From positions 1-39,610 of the forward strand of contig JANQMO010000010.1 in assembly GCA_028280025.1 (NCBI GenBank): DNA of 39,610 nucleotides. The letters run 5' to 3'. The stretch comes from Chlorobium sp. (GTDB taxonomy: Bacteria; Bacteroidota; Chlorobiia; Chlorobiales; Chlorobiaceae). The position numbers and the translations under genes are program-made. How positions within the stretch are numbered: position 1 is the stretch's first letter; every line of letters starts with the position of its first letter. The notes under the pieces were generated by a model. The model was not told the DNA's origin. It did not search any database and saw nothing but the letters and a program-made list of their open reading frames with translations. Positions 7,367 to 15,702 of the stretch are shown here, one piece after another.

Positions 7367-10027
7367 ATGTACCTGGACATTTCTGATTACGGGCTTATCG
7401 GAGACATGCATACGATCGCTCTTGTCTCGAAGAACGGCTCGATAGACTACTGCTCGATGCCGTTCCTCGACTCACCGACACTATTCGCCTCATTGCTTGA
7501 CGACGAAAAAGGAGGTTGTTTCAGCATACAGCCAAAGGGTGAATTCAGATCGTCGCAAGCCTATGTTGACGATACCAATGTCCTTGCCTGCACCTTCATC
7601 ACGCAACAGGGAGAAGCCGTTCTGCATGATTTCATGCCCGTAGAAACAGAACATCTGGTCGAATCCAAAGAGCACCGGATTGAGCGGCGTATCGACATGC
7701 ACAAAGGCTCCATGGAGTTCCGGCTTGTTTTCAGCCCGAGACCGGATTACGCAGAAACACCGGCGGCTGTCACCTGTGACGGCAGAATCGTAACGACTTT
7801 ATTCCGTGAACACTCCCTGACACTCCGCCATTCAATCCGGAACAGCATTGTCCGGCAATGCGATCACGGTACGGTGATTATCGATTTCTCCCTTACCGAA
7901 GCCGAAAGCGCTTCATTCAGCCTGGTCTACGGGGAATCGACAGATAACAGCAGCGCCTTTCCTCTTCTGGAACAGACCATCGGGTTCTGGAAAAAATGGC
8001 TGCATAACTGCATGGGGGAACATTGCGCCTTTTTAGGCGAGTTCACACCTCTTGTCAACCGCTCCCTGCTCGCCCTCAAGCTCCTTACGTTCCATCCCAC
8101 CGGAGCGATAGCAGCAGCCGCCACGACCTCCCTTCCCGAGACAATCGGCGGTGAACGTAACTGGGACTACCGTTTCACCTGGCTTCGTGACGCATCGTTC
8201 ACCCTCAAGGCGCTTTTCGCTCTCGGCCACATCAGCGAAGCCGACAGCTTCATCCGCTGGCTGCACGCAACCTACCGGCGGCACGGAAGCGACAACCTGC
8301 AGATCATGTACTCCATTCGTGGTGACGAGACGCTCCCGGAACGAAAGCTCCTTCATCTCAAGGGTTACAGAAACTCGAGACCGGTCCGCATCGGCAATCT
8401 CGCCCATAAACAAAACCAGTGGGATATCTACGGGGAAGTCATGGATGCCGCTCTCAGGCTGAGCGATTACGCGGGAAAGATAGACGCCGAACTATGGCCT
8501 TTTTTCCGGGACATCTGCAACATGGCCGCCGAACACTGGCACAAACCCGATGAGGGTATCTGGGAGGTCAGAAACGGCCCGTTCCATTTTGTGTATTCCA
8601 AGGTCATGTGCTGGGTTGCGCTCGACAGGGGAATCACTATTGCGAAACGCTACGGCTTTCGAGCCCCGGTACAACAATGGATACGGGAACGGGAAACAAT
8701 AAAAAACGATATCCTCGAGAAGGGATTCGACAGGGAAAAACAGAGTTTTGTGCAGCGATACGGCTCGGATGAGCTTGACGCCAGCCTTCTGTTGCTCCCC
8801 CTGGTACATTTCCTTCCCATCGATGACCCGCGCATTCAGGGAACGATCGATGCCTGCATTGCCGAACTGATGCACAACGGTTTTGTCAGCCGCTACAAGG
8901 CAGACGACGGACTGAAAGGAGAGGAAGGCGGATTTGTTCTCTGCAATTTCTGGCTTGTGGAGTGTCTTGCGCGCTCCGGCAGGATGGAAGAAGCAGGAAA
9001 GCTGATGAAAGAAACCCTGCGCTCGGCAAACCGTCTCGGTCTTTTTTCAGAAGAATTCAACAGCACGACCAATGAAATGCTTGGCAATTTCCCCCAGGCC
9101 TTCAGCCATATAGGCTATATCAACGCTGCAACTGCCATCCTCAATGCCCGGGGACGTTCGTTGACAGAAGATGACAGAACACCACTGGTTGACAGACTGC
9201 GGAAACTCCTTCCCTTTCAGTCCATCCTGAACGAGCACAGTGAACCGATGGAAGGAACAGATGCAGAAATTGCCGCCCGCCTGAAACAGCTTCTCGGAAG
9301 ACTGCAGGGCGCATTTTTCAACACCAGCATGGGAAAGGTCAACTACCGGGCAATGAAGCAGTCGGAACGCTTCAGGGAGTACCTCAGCCTCGCAGCAGGC
9401 CTCAGGTCTTTCAATCCGTCGTCGCTCCGGGGAGACAACGAAAAAAAAGCGTTCTGGATCAATATCTACAACATTCTCATTATCCATGGCGTCATAGAAT
9501 TCGACATCCGGAGTTCGGTCCTCGATATCGTCAACTTCTTTGGGCGGATAGGCTATCGGATCGGCAGGAACGTATTCACTCCGGACGATATAGAGCACGG
9601 CATCCTGAGAAAAAACAGTCCGCATCCTGCATTCCTGCTTCGGCCGTTCTCCCCTTTCGACTCACGGCTTCCCTTCATGGTGAAAACGTTCGATCCGAGA
9701 ATCCATTTCGCCCTTGTCTGCGCTTCCAGTTCCTGTCCACCGATTGAATTTTACGACCCTGCACATATCGACAGCCAGCTCGACATTGCCGCAAGCAGTT
9801 TCATCAACCGGGGAGGCATGGTAACCGACAGGAAAAACAGTACCGTTCGCCTCTCGGAAATATTCAAATGGTATGAAAAAGATTTCGGGACCGGTAAAAC
9901 AGAACTGCTCAACTATCTTGCCCGATATACCGACGAGGAGACAGCCGAGTTCCTTACAAAAAGGGATGGAAAACTGAACATAGAGTACCTGCCCTATAAC
10001 TGGAACCTGAACGACACACTCGAATGA
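7367..10027 (+). CDS. GH15 glucoamylase/trehalase-like enzyme fused to DUF547
   Basis: Two-domain cytoplasmic protein of 886 residues. Residues 1-600 are a GH15-type alpha-glucosidase. It shows the N-terminal signature ISDYGLIGDM, the core motif ERNWDYRFTWLRDASFTL (about 263-280), the WDIYGEVMDA segment near 350 and the SEEFN...LGNFPQAFSH region near 560, which carry the family's catalytic acids. Residues about 640-850 are a DUF547 domain, recognised by KAFWINIYNILIIHG, DDIEHGILR and HFALVCASSSCPP. The probable substrate is trehalose or a short alpha-glucan, by family only. A GTG at 7328 is in frame, but the family normally starts with the MYLDISDYG sequence at 7367. The gene is monocistronic and its stop codon lies in a perfect hairpin. 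Confidence 0.88.
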   Translation: MYLDISDYGLIGDMHTIALVSKNGSIDYCSMPFLDSPTLFASLLDDEKGGCFSIQPKGEFRSSQAYVDDTNVLACTFITQQGEAVLHDFMPVETEHLVESKEHRIERRIDMHKGSMEFRLVFSPRPDYAETPAAVTCDGRIVTTLFREHSLTLRHSIRNSIVRQCDHGTVIIDFSLTEAESASFSLVYGESTDNSSAFPLLEQTIGFWKKWLHNCMGEHCAFLGEFTPLVNRSLLALKLLTFHPTGAIAAAATTSLPETIGGERNWDYRFTWLRDASFTLKALFALGHISEADSFIRWLHATYRRHGSDNLQIMYSIRGDETLPERKLLHLKGYRNSRPVRIGNLAHKQNQWDIYGEVMDAALRLSDYAGKIDAELWPFFRDICNMAAEHWHKPDEGIWEVRNGPFHFVYSKVMCWVALDRGITIAKRYGFRAPVQQWIRERETIKNDILEKGFDREKQSFVQRYGSDELDASLLLLPLVHFLPIDDPRIQGTIDACIAELMHNGFVSRYKADDGLKGEEGGFVLCNFWLVECLARSGRMEEAGKLMKETLRSANRLGLFSEEFNSTTNEMLGNFPQAFSHIGYINAATAILNARGRSLTEDDRTPLVDRLRKLLPFQSILNEHSEPMEGTDAEIAARLKQLLGRLQGAFFNTSMGKVNYRAMKQSERFREYLSLAAGLRSFNPSSLRGDNEKKAFWINIYNILIIHGVIEFDIRSSVLDIVNFFGRIGYRIGRNVFTPDDIEHGILRKNSPHPAFLLRPFSPFDSRLPFMVKTFDPRIHFALVCASSSCPPIEFYDPAHIDSQLDIAASSFINRGGMVTDRKNSTVRLSEIFKWYEKDFGTGKTELLNYLARYTDEETAEFLTKRDGKLNIEYLPYNWNLNDTLE

Positions 10028-10043
10028 CCGAAACGGTCATTCG
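10021..10043 (+). repeat. Perfect hairpin over the stop codon of the GH15-DUF547 gene
   Basis: CGAATGACCG, loop AAA, CGGTCATTCG: a 10-base perfect stem that contains the TGA stop (10025-10027). No T-run follows, so it is not a standard intrinsic terminator. It may protect the mRNA 3' end or pause RNA polymerase. Confidence 0.6.
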
Positions 10044-10106
10044 CAGGATATCGGGTGTGGGGATAGATATTCAAATAGCTCCCCTTATTGATTGCAGATA
10101 AATAGT

Positions 10107-10144
10107 ATAGGTCCTATAGGACTCATATGACCTATAGGACCTAT
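10107..10144. repeat. TATAGG palindromic repeat, copy 1
   Basis: ATAGGTCCTATAGG (10107-10120), a 10-base loop, then its exact reverse complement (10131-10144). A related, less perfect copy lies at 19472-19515. It is intergenic and matches a family of short palindromes common between genes in Chlorobi. Confidence 0.7.
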
Positions 10145-10199
10145 ATAACTCCTTCCAATCTCTCCACTAACGTTACACCTTAAAAAACAAGCATTCTCT

Positions 10200-10439
10200 C
10201 CGAATACCGAACAATCTTTATCCTGCTTACTCCTTACTCCTGCGCACAACGTGCGCTACTCCTTACTACCATCACTGCCCACTGCCACCTCTCTATCCGA
10301 CCAACCACGGGCAGCCACAAGGGGCTGCCCCTACATTCTCCCCACTCAGCATTTCTTTCATCCTACTTCCCACATCCTACACCCCACATCCTACTTCCCA
10401 CATTCTTCTCTCCACTCAGCACTCAGTACTCAGAACTTC
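10200..10439. repeat. Composite intergenic repeat patch
   Basis: This 240-base stretch before lpxD holds several stacked simple elements. A GCGCAC-AAC-GTGCGC hairpin (10242-10256) is flanked by direct repeats of ACTCCTTACT. A GGGCAGCC...GGCTGCCC hairpin (10309-10330) resembles a dispersed bacterial repeat. Direct repeats of CCCACATCCTAC follow (about 10366-10405), then CACTCAGCACTCAGTACTCAG next to the lpxD stop codon. No coding potential is seen. Confidence 0.6.
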
Positions 10440-11492
10440 CTACTGCCCGCTAATCTTCCTCACCTCCGCCTCCAGGGCATCGAGCTTCTTTTTCATGCTT
10501 TCGAGGTTCCTCAGCATCGCTTCCTGGCGAAGTTGTTCGCGGATCGGCCTTGCAGGGACGCCCCTCAATGTCTGGCCGCTTTCCGATGTTGATTTTGAAA
10601 TACCCGCCTTTGCCGCGACCTGGGTTTTGTCAGCAAGAGAAATGTGACCGGCAAAACCCGCCTGGCCGCCGATCATGCAGCTCTTTCCGATCTTTACGCT
10701 GCCCGAAATACCTGCCTGTGAGGCAATAACGGTATTTTCGCCGATCCTGCAGTTATGCGCGATCTGAACAAGATTGTCTATTTTCACTCCTTTTTCGATC
10801 ACCGTACTCCCCATGGTCGCCCTGTCAATGGTATTGTTCGCGCCTATCTCGACATCATCCTCTATTTTCACGATACCCATCTGCGGAATCTTGACATAGG
10901 AACCGTCAGGCTGCGGAGCAAAACCGAAACCGTCAGCCCCAACCACGGTTCCGCTGTGTATCGTCACCCTGTCTCCAAGGATGGCTCCGTCATAACAGAC
11001 AACTCCGGGATACAACAGACAATCCCTGCCGGCAACCACTCCGGCCATCAGAACCGCATGCGGACCGATGACGGTATTGTCCCCGATAACGCAATTATCA
11101 CCGATGACGGCATAGGCTCCGACTGCCACATTCTTGCCCAGCGTAACGTTCTGACCAATAATGGCTGCCGGATCGATTCCCGGTTCAGCGATGACGCGCG
11201 GCCCGGCAAAGCGCTGAAGAACGAAAACAAAAGCGGTATAGGGATCTTTTACTTTCAGGAAACTCAAGCGGTCACTATATTTCGGGGTAGGCGTTTTTTT
11301 ACCTACAATCAGTAAGGAAGCGTTGGTAGAGCCGATAAATCTGGCATATTTATCGTTTGCCACAAAACTCACGTTGCCTTTCCCGGCATCTTCAATTTTT
11401 GCCGGTCCGTCAATAATATTATCACCGTTGCCGACAAGTTCTACCTCTTCAAAAAACTGTTCGAGGTAGACCTTTATCTCGTATATCGTCAT
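10440..11492 (-). CDS. lpxD: UDP-3-O-acylglucosamine N-acyltransferase LpxD
   Basis: Third step of lipid A synthesis: adds the hydroxyacyl chain from acyl-ACP to the 2-amino group of UDP-3-O-acylglucosamine in the cytoplasm. Residues 1-100 form the LpxD N-terminal uridine-binding domain. Residues about 105-320 are a left-handed beta helix of hexapeptide repeats (IGDNCVIGDNTVIGPHAV and more than ten further turns). It carries the family segments GTVVGADGFGFAP and QIAHNCRIGENTVIASQAGISGS (split over two repeats), with the probable catalytic His in IAHNC. The C-terminal helix ends EAEVRKISG. ATG 11492 (350 residues) matches the usual N-terminus, MTIYEI. The frame runs further upstream to 11633, but that would overlap the divergent prs start. 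It is divergent from prs. Confidence 0.94.
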   Translation of the reverse strand: MTIYEIKVYLEQFFEEVELVGNGDNIIDGPAKIEDAGKGNVSFVANDKYARFIGSTNASLLIVGKKTPTPKYSDRLSFLKVKDPYTAFVFVLQRFAGPRVIAEPGIDPAAIIGQNVTLGKNVAVGAYAVIGDNCVIGDNTVIGPHAVLMAGVVAGRDCLLYPGVVCYDGAILGDRVTIHSGTVVGADGFGFAPQPDGSYVKIPQMGIVKIEDDVEIGANNTIDRATMGSTVIEKGVKIDNLVQIAHNCRIGENTVIASQAGISGSVKIGKSCMIGGQAGFAGHISLADKTQVAAKAGISKSTSESGQTLRGVPARPIREQLRQEAMLRNLESMKKKLDALEAEVRKISGQ

Positions 11493-11593
11493 TGTTACAA
11501 TTTTGCCAATTTTTATTATATTCGTCGGCATTGAGATTTTTTTCAAGCTCCGCGGCACACTCTTTGAAGAAGGACTTTCAAGCACCGCCTTAA

Positions 11594-11599
11594 TATAAT
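11594..11599 (+). promoter_or_regulatory. Candidate -10 box of prs
   Basis: TATAAT 28 bases before ATG 11627. It would give a leader of roughly 20 bases containing the AGGGAG at 11619-11624. The -35 is weak. Confidence 0.4.
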
Positions 11600-11626
11600 T
11601 CGTTTCATCAGAAAATGCAGGGAGCC

Positions 11627-12622
11627 ATGGCACATCCGATCAAAATTTTTGCTGGGCGAAGCAATACCGCTCTGGCCGAAAAAATTGCCGATTACCTCGG
11701 TACATCCCTTTGCAACGCAAAAGTGGAAAATTTTTCCGACGGGGAAATTTCGGTCAACTATTTCGAATCCATCAGGGGTTCCGACCTGTTTATTATCCAG
11801 TCAACCAATCCCCCTGCCGAAAATCTGATGGAACTGCTCATCATGATCGATGCTGCAAAAAGATCTTCGGCTGCAAGGATCACCGCGGTCATTCCATACT
11901 ACGGCTATGCGCGTCAGGACCGCAAAGACCGTCCAAGAGTCGCCATCACCGCAAAGCTTGTCGCCAACCTGCTCACCAAGGCAGGCGCGAACAGGATCCT
12001 GACCATGGATCTCCATGCAGCGCAGATCCAGGGCTTTTTCGATATCCCGTTCGACCATCTTTACTCGAGCGTGGTACTCATCGATCACATCATGAAAATG
12101 GATCACAACGGCAACCTTGTCGTCGCGTCTCCCGACGTTGGCGGCGTCAAGCTGGCCAGGGCTTTTGCCGAAGCGCTTGGAACAGACCTGGTGATTGTCG
12201 ATAAACGCCGCCCAAAAGCCAATGTCGCAGAAGTCATGAATATCATCGGTGATGTCAAAGACAGGAAAGTTCTGCTCGTCGATGACATGATCGACACAGC
12301 AGGCACGCTTGTCAATGCAGCCAAGGCAATACACGATGCCGGAGGAAAAAACGTTTTCGCCGCCGCGACACACGGTATCCTTTCCGGACCGGCGATCGAC
12401 CGGATAAACAGCTCCGTACTCGAAAAAGTAATCATTACCGATTCTGTCGTAACGGGCCACGCTCCGTCAGAAAAACTGGAAAGGGTCACGGTCAGCAACC
12501 TCTTCGGCGAGGCGATAAAGAGAATCTCAGGCGATGATTCTGTCAGTTTTTTGTTTGACAGCAAGAATCTTATGAAAATCAAAAACAATCACAATCAAGC
12601 GATAAAAGAGGTTAAGGAATAG
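11627..12622 (+). CDS. prs: Ribose-phosphate pyrophosphokinase
   Basis: Makes PRPP from ribose 5-phosphate and ATP for purine, pyrimidine, histidine, tryptophan and NAD synthesis. The class I PRPP synthetase features are all present: IKIFAGRSN at the start, FSDGEISV, the flexible-loop/ATP segment YYGYARQDRKDRPR, TMDLHAAQIQGFFDIP, and the PRPP-binding loop VLLVDDMIDTAGT. At about 331 residues it is slightly longer than usual because of a lysine-rich tail. ATG 11615 is also possible, but ATG 11627 follows the AGGGAG at 11619 and gives the typical short N-terminus. It is one base ahead of rplY, an arrangement known in many bacteria, so the two are co-transcribed. Confidence 0.96.
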   Translation: MAHPIKIFAGRSNTALAEKIADYLGTSLCNAKVENFSDGEISVNYFESIRGSDLFIIQSTNPPAENLMELLIMIDAAKRSSAARITAVIPYYGYARQDRKDRPRVAITAKLVANLLTKAGANRILTMDLHAAQIQGFFDIPFDHLYSSVVLIDHIMKMDHNGNLVVASPDVGGVKLARAFAEALGTDLVIVDKRRPKANVAEVMNIIGDVKDRKVLLVDDMIDTAGTLVNAAKAIHDAGGKNVFAAATHGILSGPAIDRINSSVLEKVIITDSVVTGHAPSEKLERVTVSNLFGEAIKRISGDDSVSFLFDSKNLMKIKNNHNQAIKEVKE

Positions 12623-12623
12623 C

Positions 12624-13247
12624 ATGGAAAGCATTGTACTTACAGTGGAACCAAGGATCTGCAAGAAAAACGAAGCGAAAAAGTTACGAAAGGAAGGCAA
12701 GGTCCCTGCAGTCCTCTACCATCAGGGTGAAGAAACCAGCCATATCAGTGTCAGCGAACTTTCTCTGGACAAGCTGATCCATACATCCGGCACCAACATC
12801 GTCGATCTCAGGTTTCCTGATGGAAAGACAAAACGTTCGTACCTTAAAGATATCCAGTTTGACAGTCTGACCGACAAGGCGATTCATGCGGACTTCCAGT
12901 ATTTCTCGGCAGGTGAGGTTCTTGAAATCGAGGTTCCGACACAGTTCATCGGAGAATCGCCCGGTGTAGTCGCCGGCGGTAAAATGCAGGTCATACAGCA
13001 CTCCCTGAAACTGAAGGGCGTGCCGTCGAAACTCCCCGAACATGTCGCAATTGATATATCCGGCCTGGAAATGGGCCAGACACTGCATATCGGTGAAATT
13101 CCCGCCGATGTTTATGAAGGCAGGTTCGAGATTGTCGGTGACCCTGAATCCCCGGTAGTATCGATACTCTCGCCGAAAGTAGAGTCGGAAGCTCCAGAAT
13201 CCGTCGAGGAAACAGACACCGAGGAAGCAGTCCCGGAAACAGAATAG
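12624..13247 (+). CDS. rplY: 50S ribosomal protein L25/TL5 (Ctc type)
   Basis: Binds 5S rRNA in the large ribosomal subunit. Of 207 residues, the N-terminal L25 beta-barrel (about 1-90) includes the KLRKEGKVPAVLYH segment. The C-terminal TL5/Ctc domain (about 95-180) contains EIEVPTQFIGESPGV and DISGLEMGQTLHIG. A highly acidic tail follows (about 185-207), as in other long-form L25 proteins. It starts one base after the prs stop, with TAAGGA inside the prs end as ribosome-binding site. The usual downstream partner pth is missing: a terminator follows, then an unrelated permease. Confidence 0.95.
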   Translation: MESIVLTVEPRICKKNEAKKLRKEGKVPAVLYHQGEETSHISVSELSLDKLIHTSGTNIVDLRFPDGKTKRSYLKDIQFDSLTDKAIHADFQYFSAGEVLEIEVPTQFIGESPGVVAGGKMQVIQHSLKLKGVPSKLPEHVAIDISGLEMGQTLHIGEIPADVYEGRFEIVGDPESPVVSILSPKVESEAPESVEETDTEEAVPETE

Positions 13248-13271
13248 ACCGTACCGGTCCGGACAGAAAAG

Positions 13272-13309
13272 AAAAGCTGCTTTTTTCAGATTAAAAAGCA
13301 GCTTTTTTT
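13272..13309 (+). terminator. Rho-independent terminator of prs-rplY
   Basis: AAAGCTGCTTTTT, a short loop, AAAAAGCAGCTTT and then a T-run. It starts 25 bases after the rplY stop on the same strand. Confidence 0.88.
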
Positions 13310-13334
13310 ATGGACAGATAAGCATTAGCCACTG

Positions 13335-14825
13335 TTGACCTTGAAACAGACACCGACACAACAACAACAGTTGCCGCCCTACGATCGCTTCATTCCGGGC
13401 CTGGGCCTTCTGCGCAGAGGAAAAACAGGGCCGGGACTGTTTTTCGTCATATCGTTCATCGCCTTCCTTGCCGTCTTCGTTTGGCGTCATGAACTGGTTT
13501 TGATAAGCCTCCACTCCCTTTTTACGGGCATGAGCCTGCTTGTCATTTCCCCGGAAGCTTTCCGCCAGGTCTTTACCGTTGAGCTGCTTGAATTCTGGAT
13601 TTCATCTTTGTACATCATTGTTGTGCCGCTTCTTCTCTTCTTCTTTTCCGCTCGAACGCTTAAAAAGACACTGGCAGAGAAAAACGGCGATAACGCTGAA
13701 GAGCTCAGCCTCCGTGAAATCGGATGGAATTCCTTTAAAAAACACACGATAGCCCTTCAGGCCTCGGTTATTGTCTTCATTCTTTACTCAACGGCATTTC
13801 TGGCACCGCTGGTCTCGCCGTTCAGCCCGTACGATCAGCAGGATTTCCTCGTGACGGCTTACCAGGCCCCTTTGACGCGTATCGATGCCCTCGTGCTCAA
13901 GGAAAAAAAGGGAATTTCCATCCCGCTTCGCACAGGCGACACTGCCGAAGACCGGCTGATCAACAGCCTTATCGCCGATATCCAGAAACTGAGGAACCGC
14001 AACGAACCCAACAAGCTGCGTTTCGTCAACAGCTACAGTATCCAGGGAGATACGGTAATCTACCAACAGGGTCCAAGAGAAAAATCCATACCGCTCGCTG
14101 CATTGTCCGGCGTGAACCGGCAAAACAAGAGACCCGGCTTCATTGTCACCCGTTCTTTCATTCTCGGCACGGACCAGTATGGGCGGGACATCCTCAGCAG
14201 GGTTATTTACGGTTCGAGAATCTCCCTCTCCATAGGCTTTCTGGTAGTACTGATATCGGTGACGCTCGGAACGGTCGTCGGTGTCTCCTCGGGCTATTTC
14301 GGAGGGATCGTCGATAATGTGCTCATGCGCATTGTCGATGTCCTGATCGCTTTTCCTGCTCTTTTTCTGATCCTCATCATCATCGCCACATTCGGGAATT
14401 CGATTTTCCTCATTGTCATTACGCTTTCCTTTACGGGATGGATGGGTGTTGCCCGAATCGTTCGCAGCCAGGTTCTTTCTCTCAAGGAACAGGAGTTTAT
14501 TCTTGCCGCAAAATCGCTGGGGCTCTCCAGCCTTCGCATTATATTCCGTCATCTTGTACCGAATACACTGACGCCCGTCATTGTCGCCGCAACCCTTCGT
14601 ATCGGCAGCATCATCCTGACCGAAGCCGGTCTCTCCTTCCTCGGGCTGGGCGTCCAGCCGCCAACCCCGAGTTGGGGCAACATCATCAACGAAGGCCGTG
14701 ACAGCCTGCTCAATCACTGGTGGATTTCAACGTTCCCGGGGGTAGCGATACTGACAACGGTGGTATGCTTCAACCTGATCGGGGACGGTGTCCGTGACGC
14801 CCTCGACCCCAGAATGCGCGGCTGA
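13335..14825 (+). CDS. OppC/DppC-like ABC permease with an N-terminal membrane extension
   Basis: Inner-membrane permease of a peptide/nickel-type ABC importer, 496 residues. Residues about 280-490 are the binding-protein-dependent transport domain: GTDQYGRDILSRVIYGSR, several helices, the EAA-loop region EQEFILAAKSLGLSSLRIIFRHLVPN, and the ending GDGVRDALDPRMRG. Unusually, the first 110 residues form an extra unit with the motif IPGLGLLRRGKTGPG and two or three helices. A roughly 110-residue charged insert (about 165-275) also separates the usual first helix (FLAPLVSPFSPYD) from the core. No ATG exists near the start; TTG 13335 or TTG 13341 is the likely start. No companion OppB, OppA or ATPase genes are adjacent. 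The Nudix gene begins two bases after the stop. Confidence 0.85.
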   Translation: MTLKQTPTQQQQLPPYDRFIPGLGLLRRGKTGPGLFFVISFIAFLAVFVWRHELVLISLHSLFTGMSLLVISPEAFRQVFTVELLEFWISSLYIIVVPLLLFFFSARTLKKTLAEKNGDNAEELSLREIGWNSFKKHTIALQASVIVFILYSTAFLAPLVSPFSPYDQQDFLVTAYQAPLTRIDALVLKEKKGISIPLRTGDTAEDRLINSLIADIQKLRNRNEPNKLRFVNSYSIQGDTVIYQQGPREKSIPLAALSGVNRQNKRPGFIVTRSFILGTDQYGRDILSRVIYGSRISLSIGFLVVLISVTLGTVVGVSSGYFGGIVDNVLMRIVDVLIAFPALFLILIIIATFGNSIFLIVITLSFTGWMGVARIVRSQVLSLKEQEFILAAKSLGLSSLRIIFRHLVPNTLTPVIVAATLRIGSIILTEAGLSFLGLGVQPPTPSWGNIINEGRDSLLNHWWISTFPGVAILTTVVCFNLIGDGVRDALDPRMRG

Positions 14826-14827
14826 TC

Positions 14828-15394
14828 ATGATATCGAACAACAGGAATGAACCCGGTCACTGGGAAGTCCTCGAATCCAGTTACCTGCACAAGGAACCCT
14901 GGCTGACCATGCGAAAGGATGCCGTCAGGCTTCCGAACGGAAGAACGATCGATAATTTCTACGTTTGGGAATACCCGCCCTGGCTCAATGTCATCGCCGT
15001 CACGGAAAACGGGGAAATCGTCCTGATCCGACAGTACCGCCACGGCATCGGCAAGGTTTCTTACGAATTGCCCGCCGGGGTCCACGACAAGCCGGGCGAA
15101 AGCATCCTCGAAGCGGCACAGCGCGAGCTTCTTGAAGAAACCGGGTACGGAGCTGGCACATGGAAACAGTGGATGGCGCTTTCGGCAAATCCTGCACTTC
15201 AGAACAATATCACCTATACTTTTCTTGCAACCGGCGTCTGTAAAGTCTCACAACAGCAGCTCGACACAACCGAGGAAATATCGGTACACCCCGTTTCTCC
15301 TGAAAAACTCTCCGAACTGATCGACAATGGTGAAATACTCCAGGCGCTTCATGCGGCTCCGATCATCAAATATCTCTGTTCACTGCAACAATAG
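14828..15394 (+). CDS. Nudix hydrolase, ADP-ribose pyrophosphatase type
   Basis: Cytoplasmic NDP-sugar hydrolase of 188 residues, probably cleaving ADP-ribose or a similar nucleoside diphosphate to AMP and a sugar phosphate. The ADPRase layout is present: an N-terminal beta sheet with VRLPNGRTIDNFYV, then LIRQYRHGIGKVSYELPAG, then the Nudix box with catalytic helix ESILEAAQRELLEETGY. The first Gly of the box is one residue further from Glu than in the textbook pattern (PAGVHDKPGE), so the loop has a one-residue insertion. It overlaps the operon of the permease with a two-base gap. The C-terminal half is less conserved, so exact substrate is open. Confidence 0.88.
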   Translation: MISNNRNEPGHWEVLESSYLHKEPWLTMRKDAVRLPNGRTIDNFYVWEYPPWLNVIAVTENGEIVLIRQYRHGIGKVSYELPAGVHDKPGESILEAAQRELLEETGYGAGTWKQWMALSANPALQNNITYTFLATGVCKVSQQQLDTTEEISVHPVSPEKLSELIDNGEILQALHAAPIIKYLCSLQQ

Positions 15395-15412
15395 CAGTTC
15401 AAATACATTTCG

Positions 15413-15694
15413 ATGAGAAAAGGAAAGAAACTCGAAATCCTGGAAGACGCTGTCAGAGAGAAAGGCTACAAACTGCGTTACGAAAAAGGAAACTTCATAG
15501 GCGGAGACTGCCGTCTGAAAGAAGACAACATTATCGTTGTCAACAGGTTCCTGCCGGTTGAGGGGAAGATATACACTATCGCAAACGCACTGCACAAGCT
15601 CAAAACCGACGAGTACCCGCCGGAAGTAAACAAGATCATCGAAGAATCGGGCTTCACAGCGGATAACCAGCTGCCGCTGATCGGAGACGAATAA
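15413..15694 (+). CDS. Small uncharacterised basic protein
   Basis: A 93-residue frame 18 bases after the Nudix gene on the same strand, probably in the same operon. It begins MRKGKKLEILEDAVREKGY and includes alternating strands (IIVVNRFLPVEG) and a helix (KIYTIANALHKL). The composition is that of a real soluble protein, with no signal peptide, no cysteine pairs and no recognisable catalytic motif. I know no function for it. The end lies eight bases before the convergent cupin remnant. Confidence 0.65.
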   Translation: MRKGKKLEILEDAVREKGYKLRYEKGNFIGGDCRLKEDNIIVVNRFLPVEGKIYTIANALHKLKTDEYPPEVNKIIEESGFTADNQLPLIGDE

Positions 15695-15702
15695 AAAAAG
15701 GC

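Noticed and set aside
11493..11633. N-terminal extension of lpxD
   Set aside because: It would overlap the prs start and has no LpxD-like sequence. ATG 11492 fits the family.
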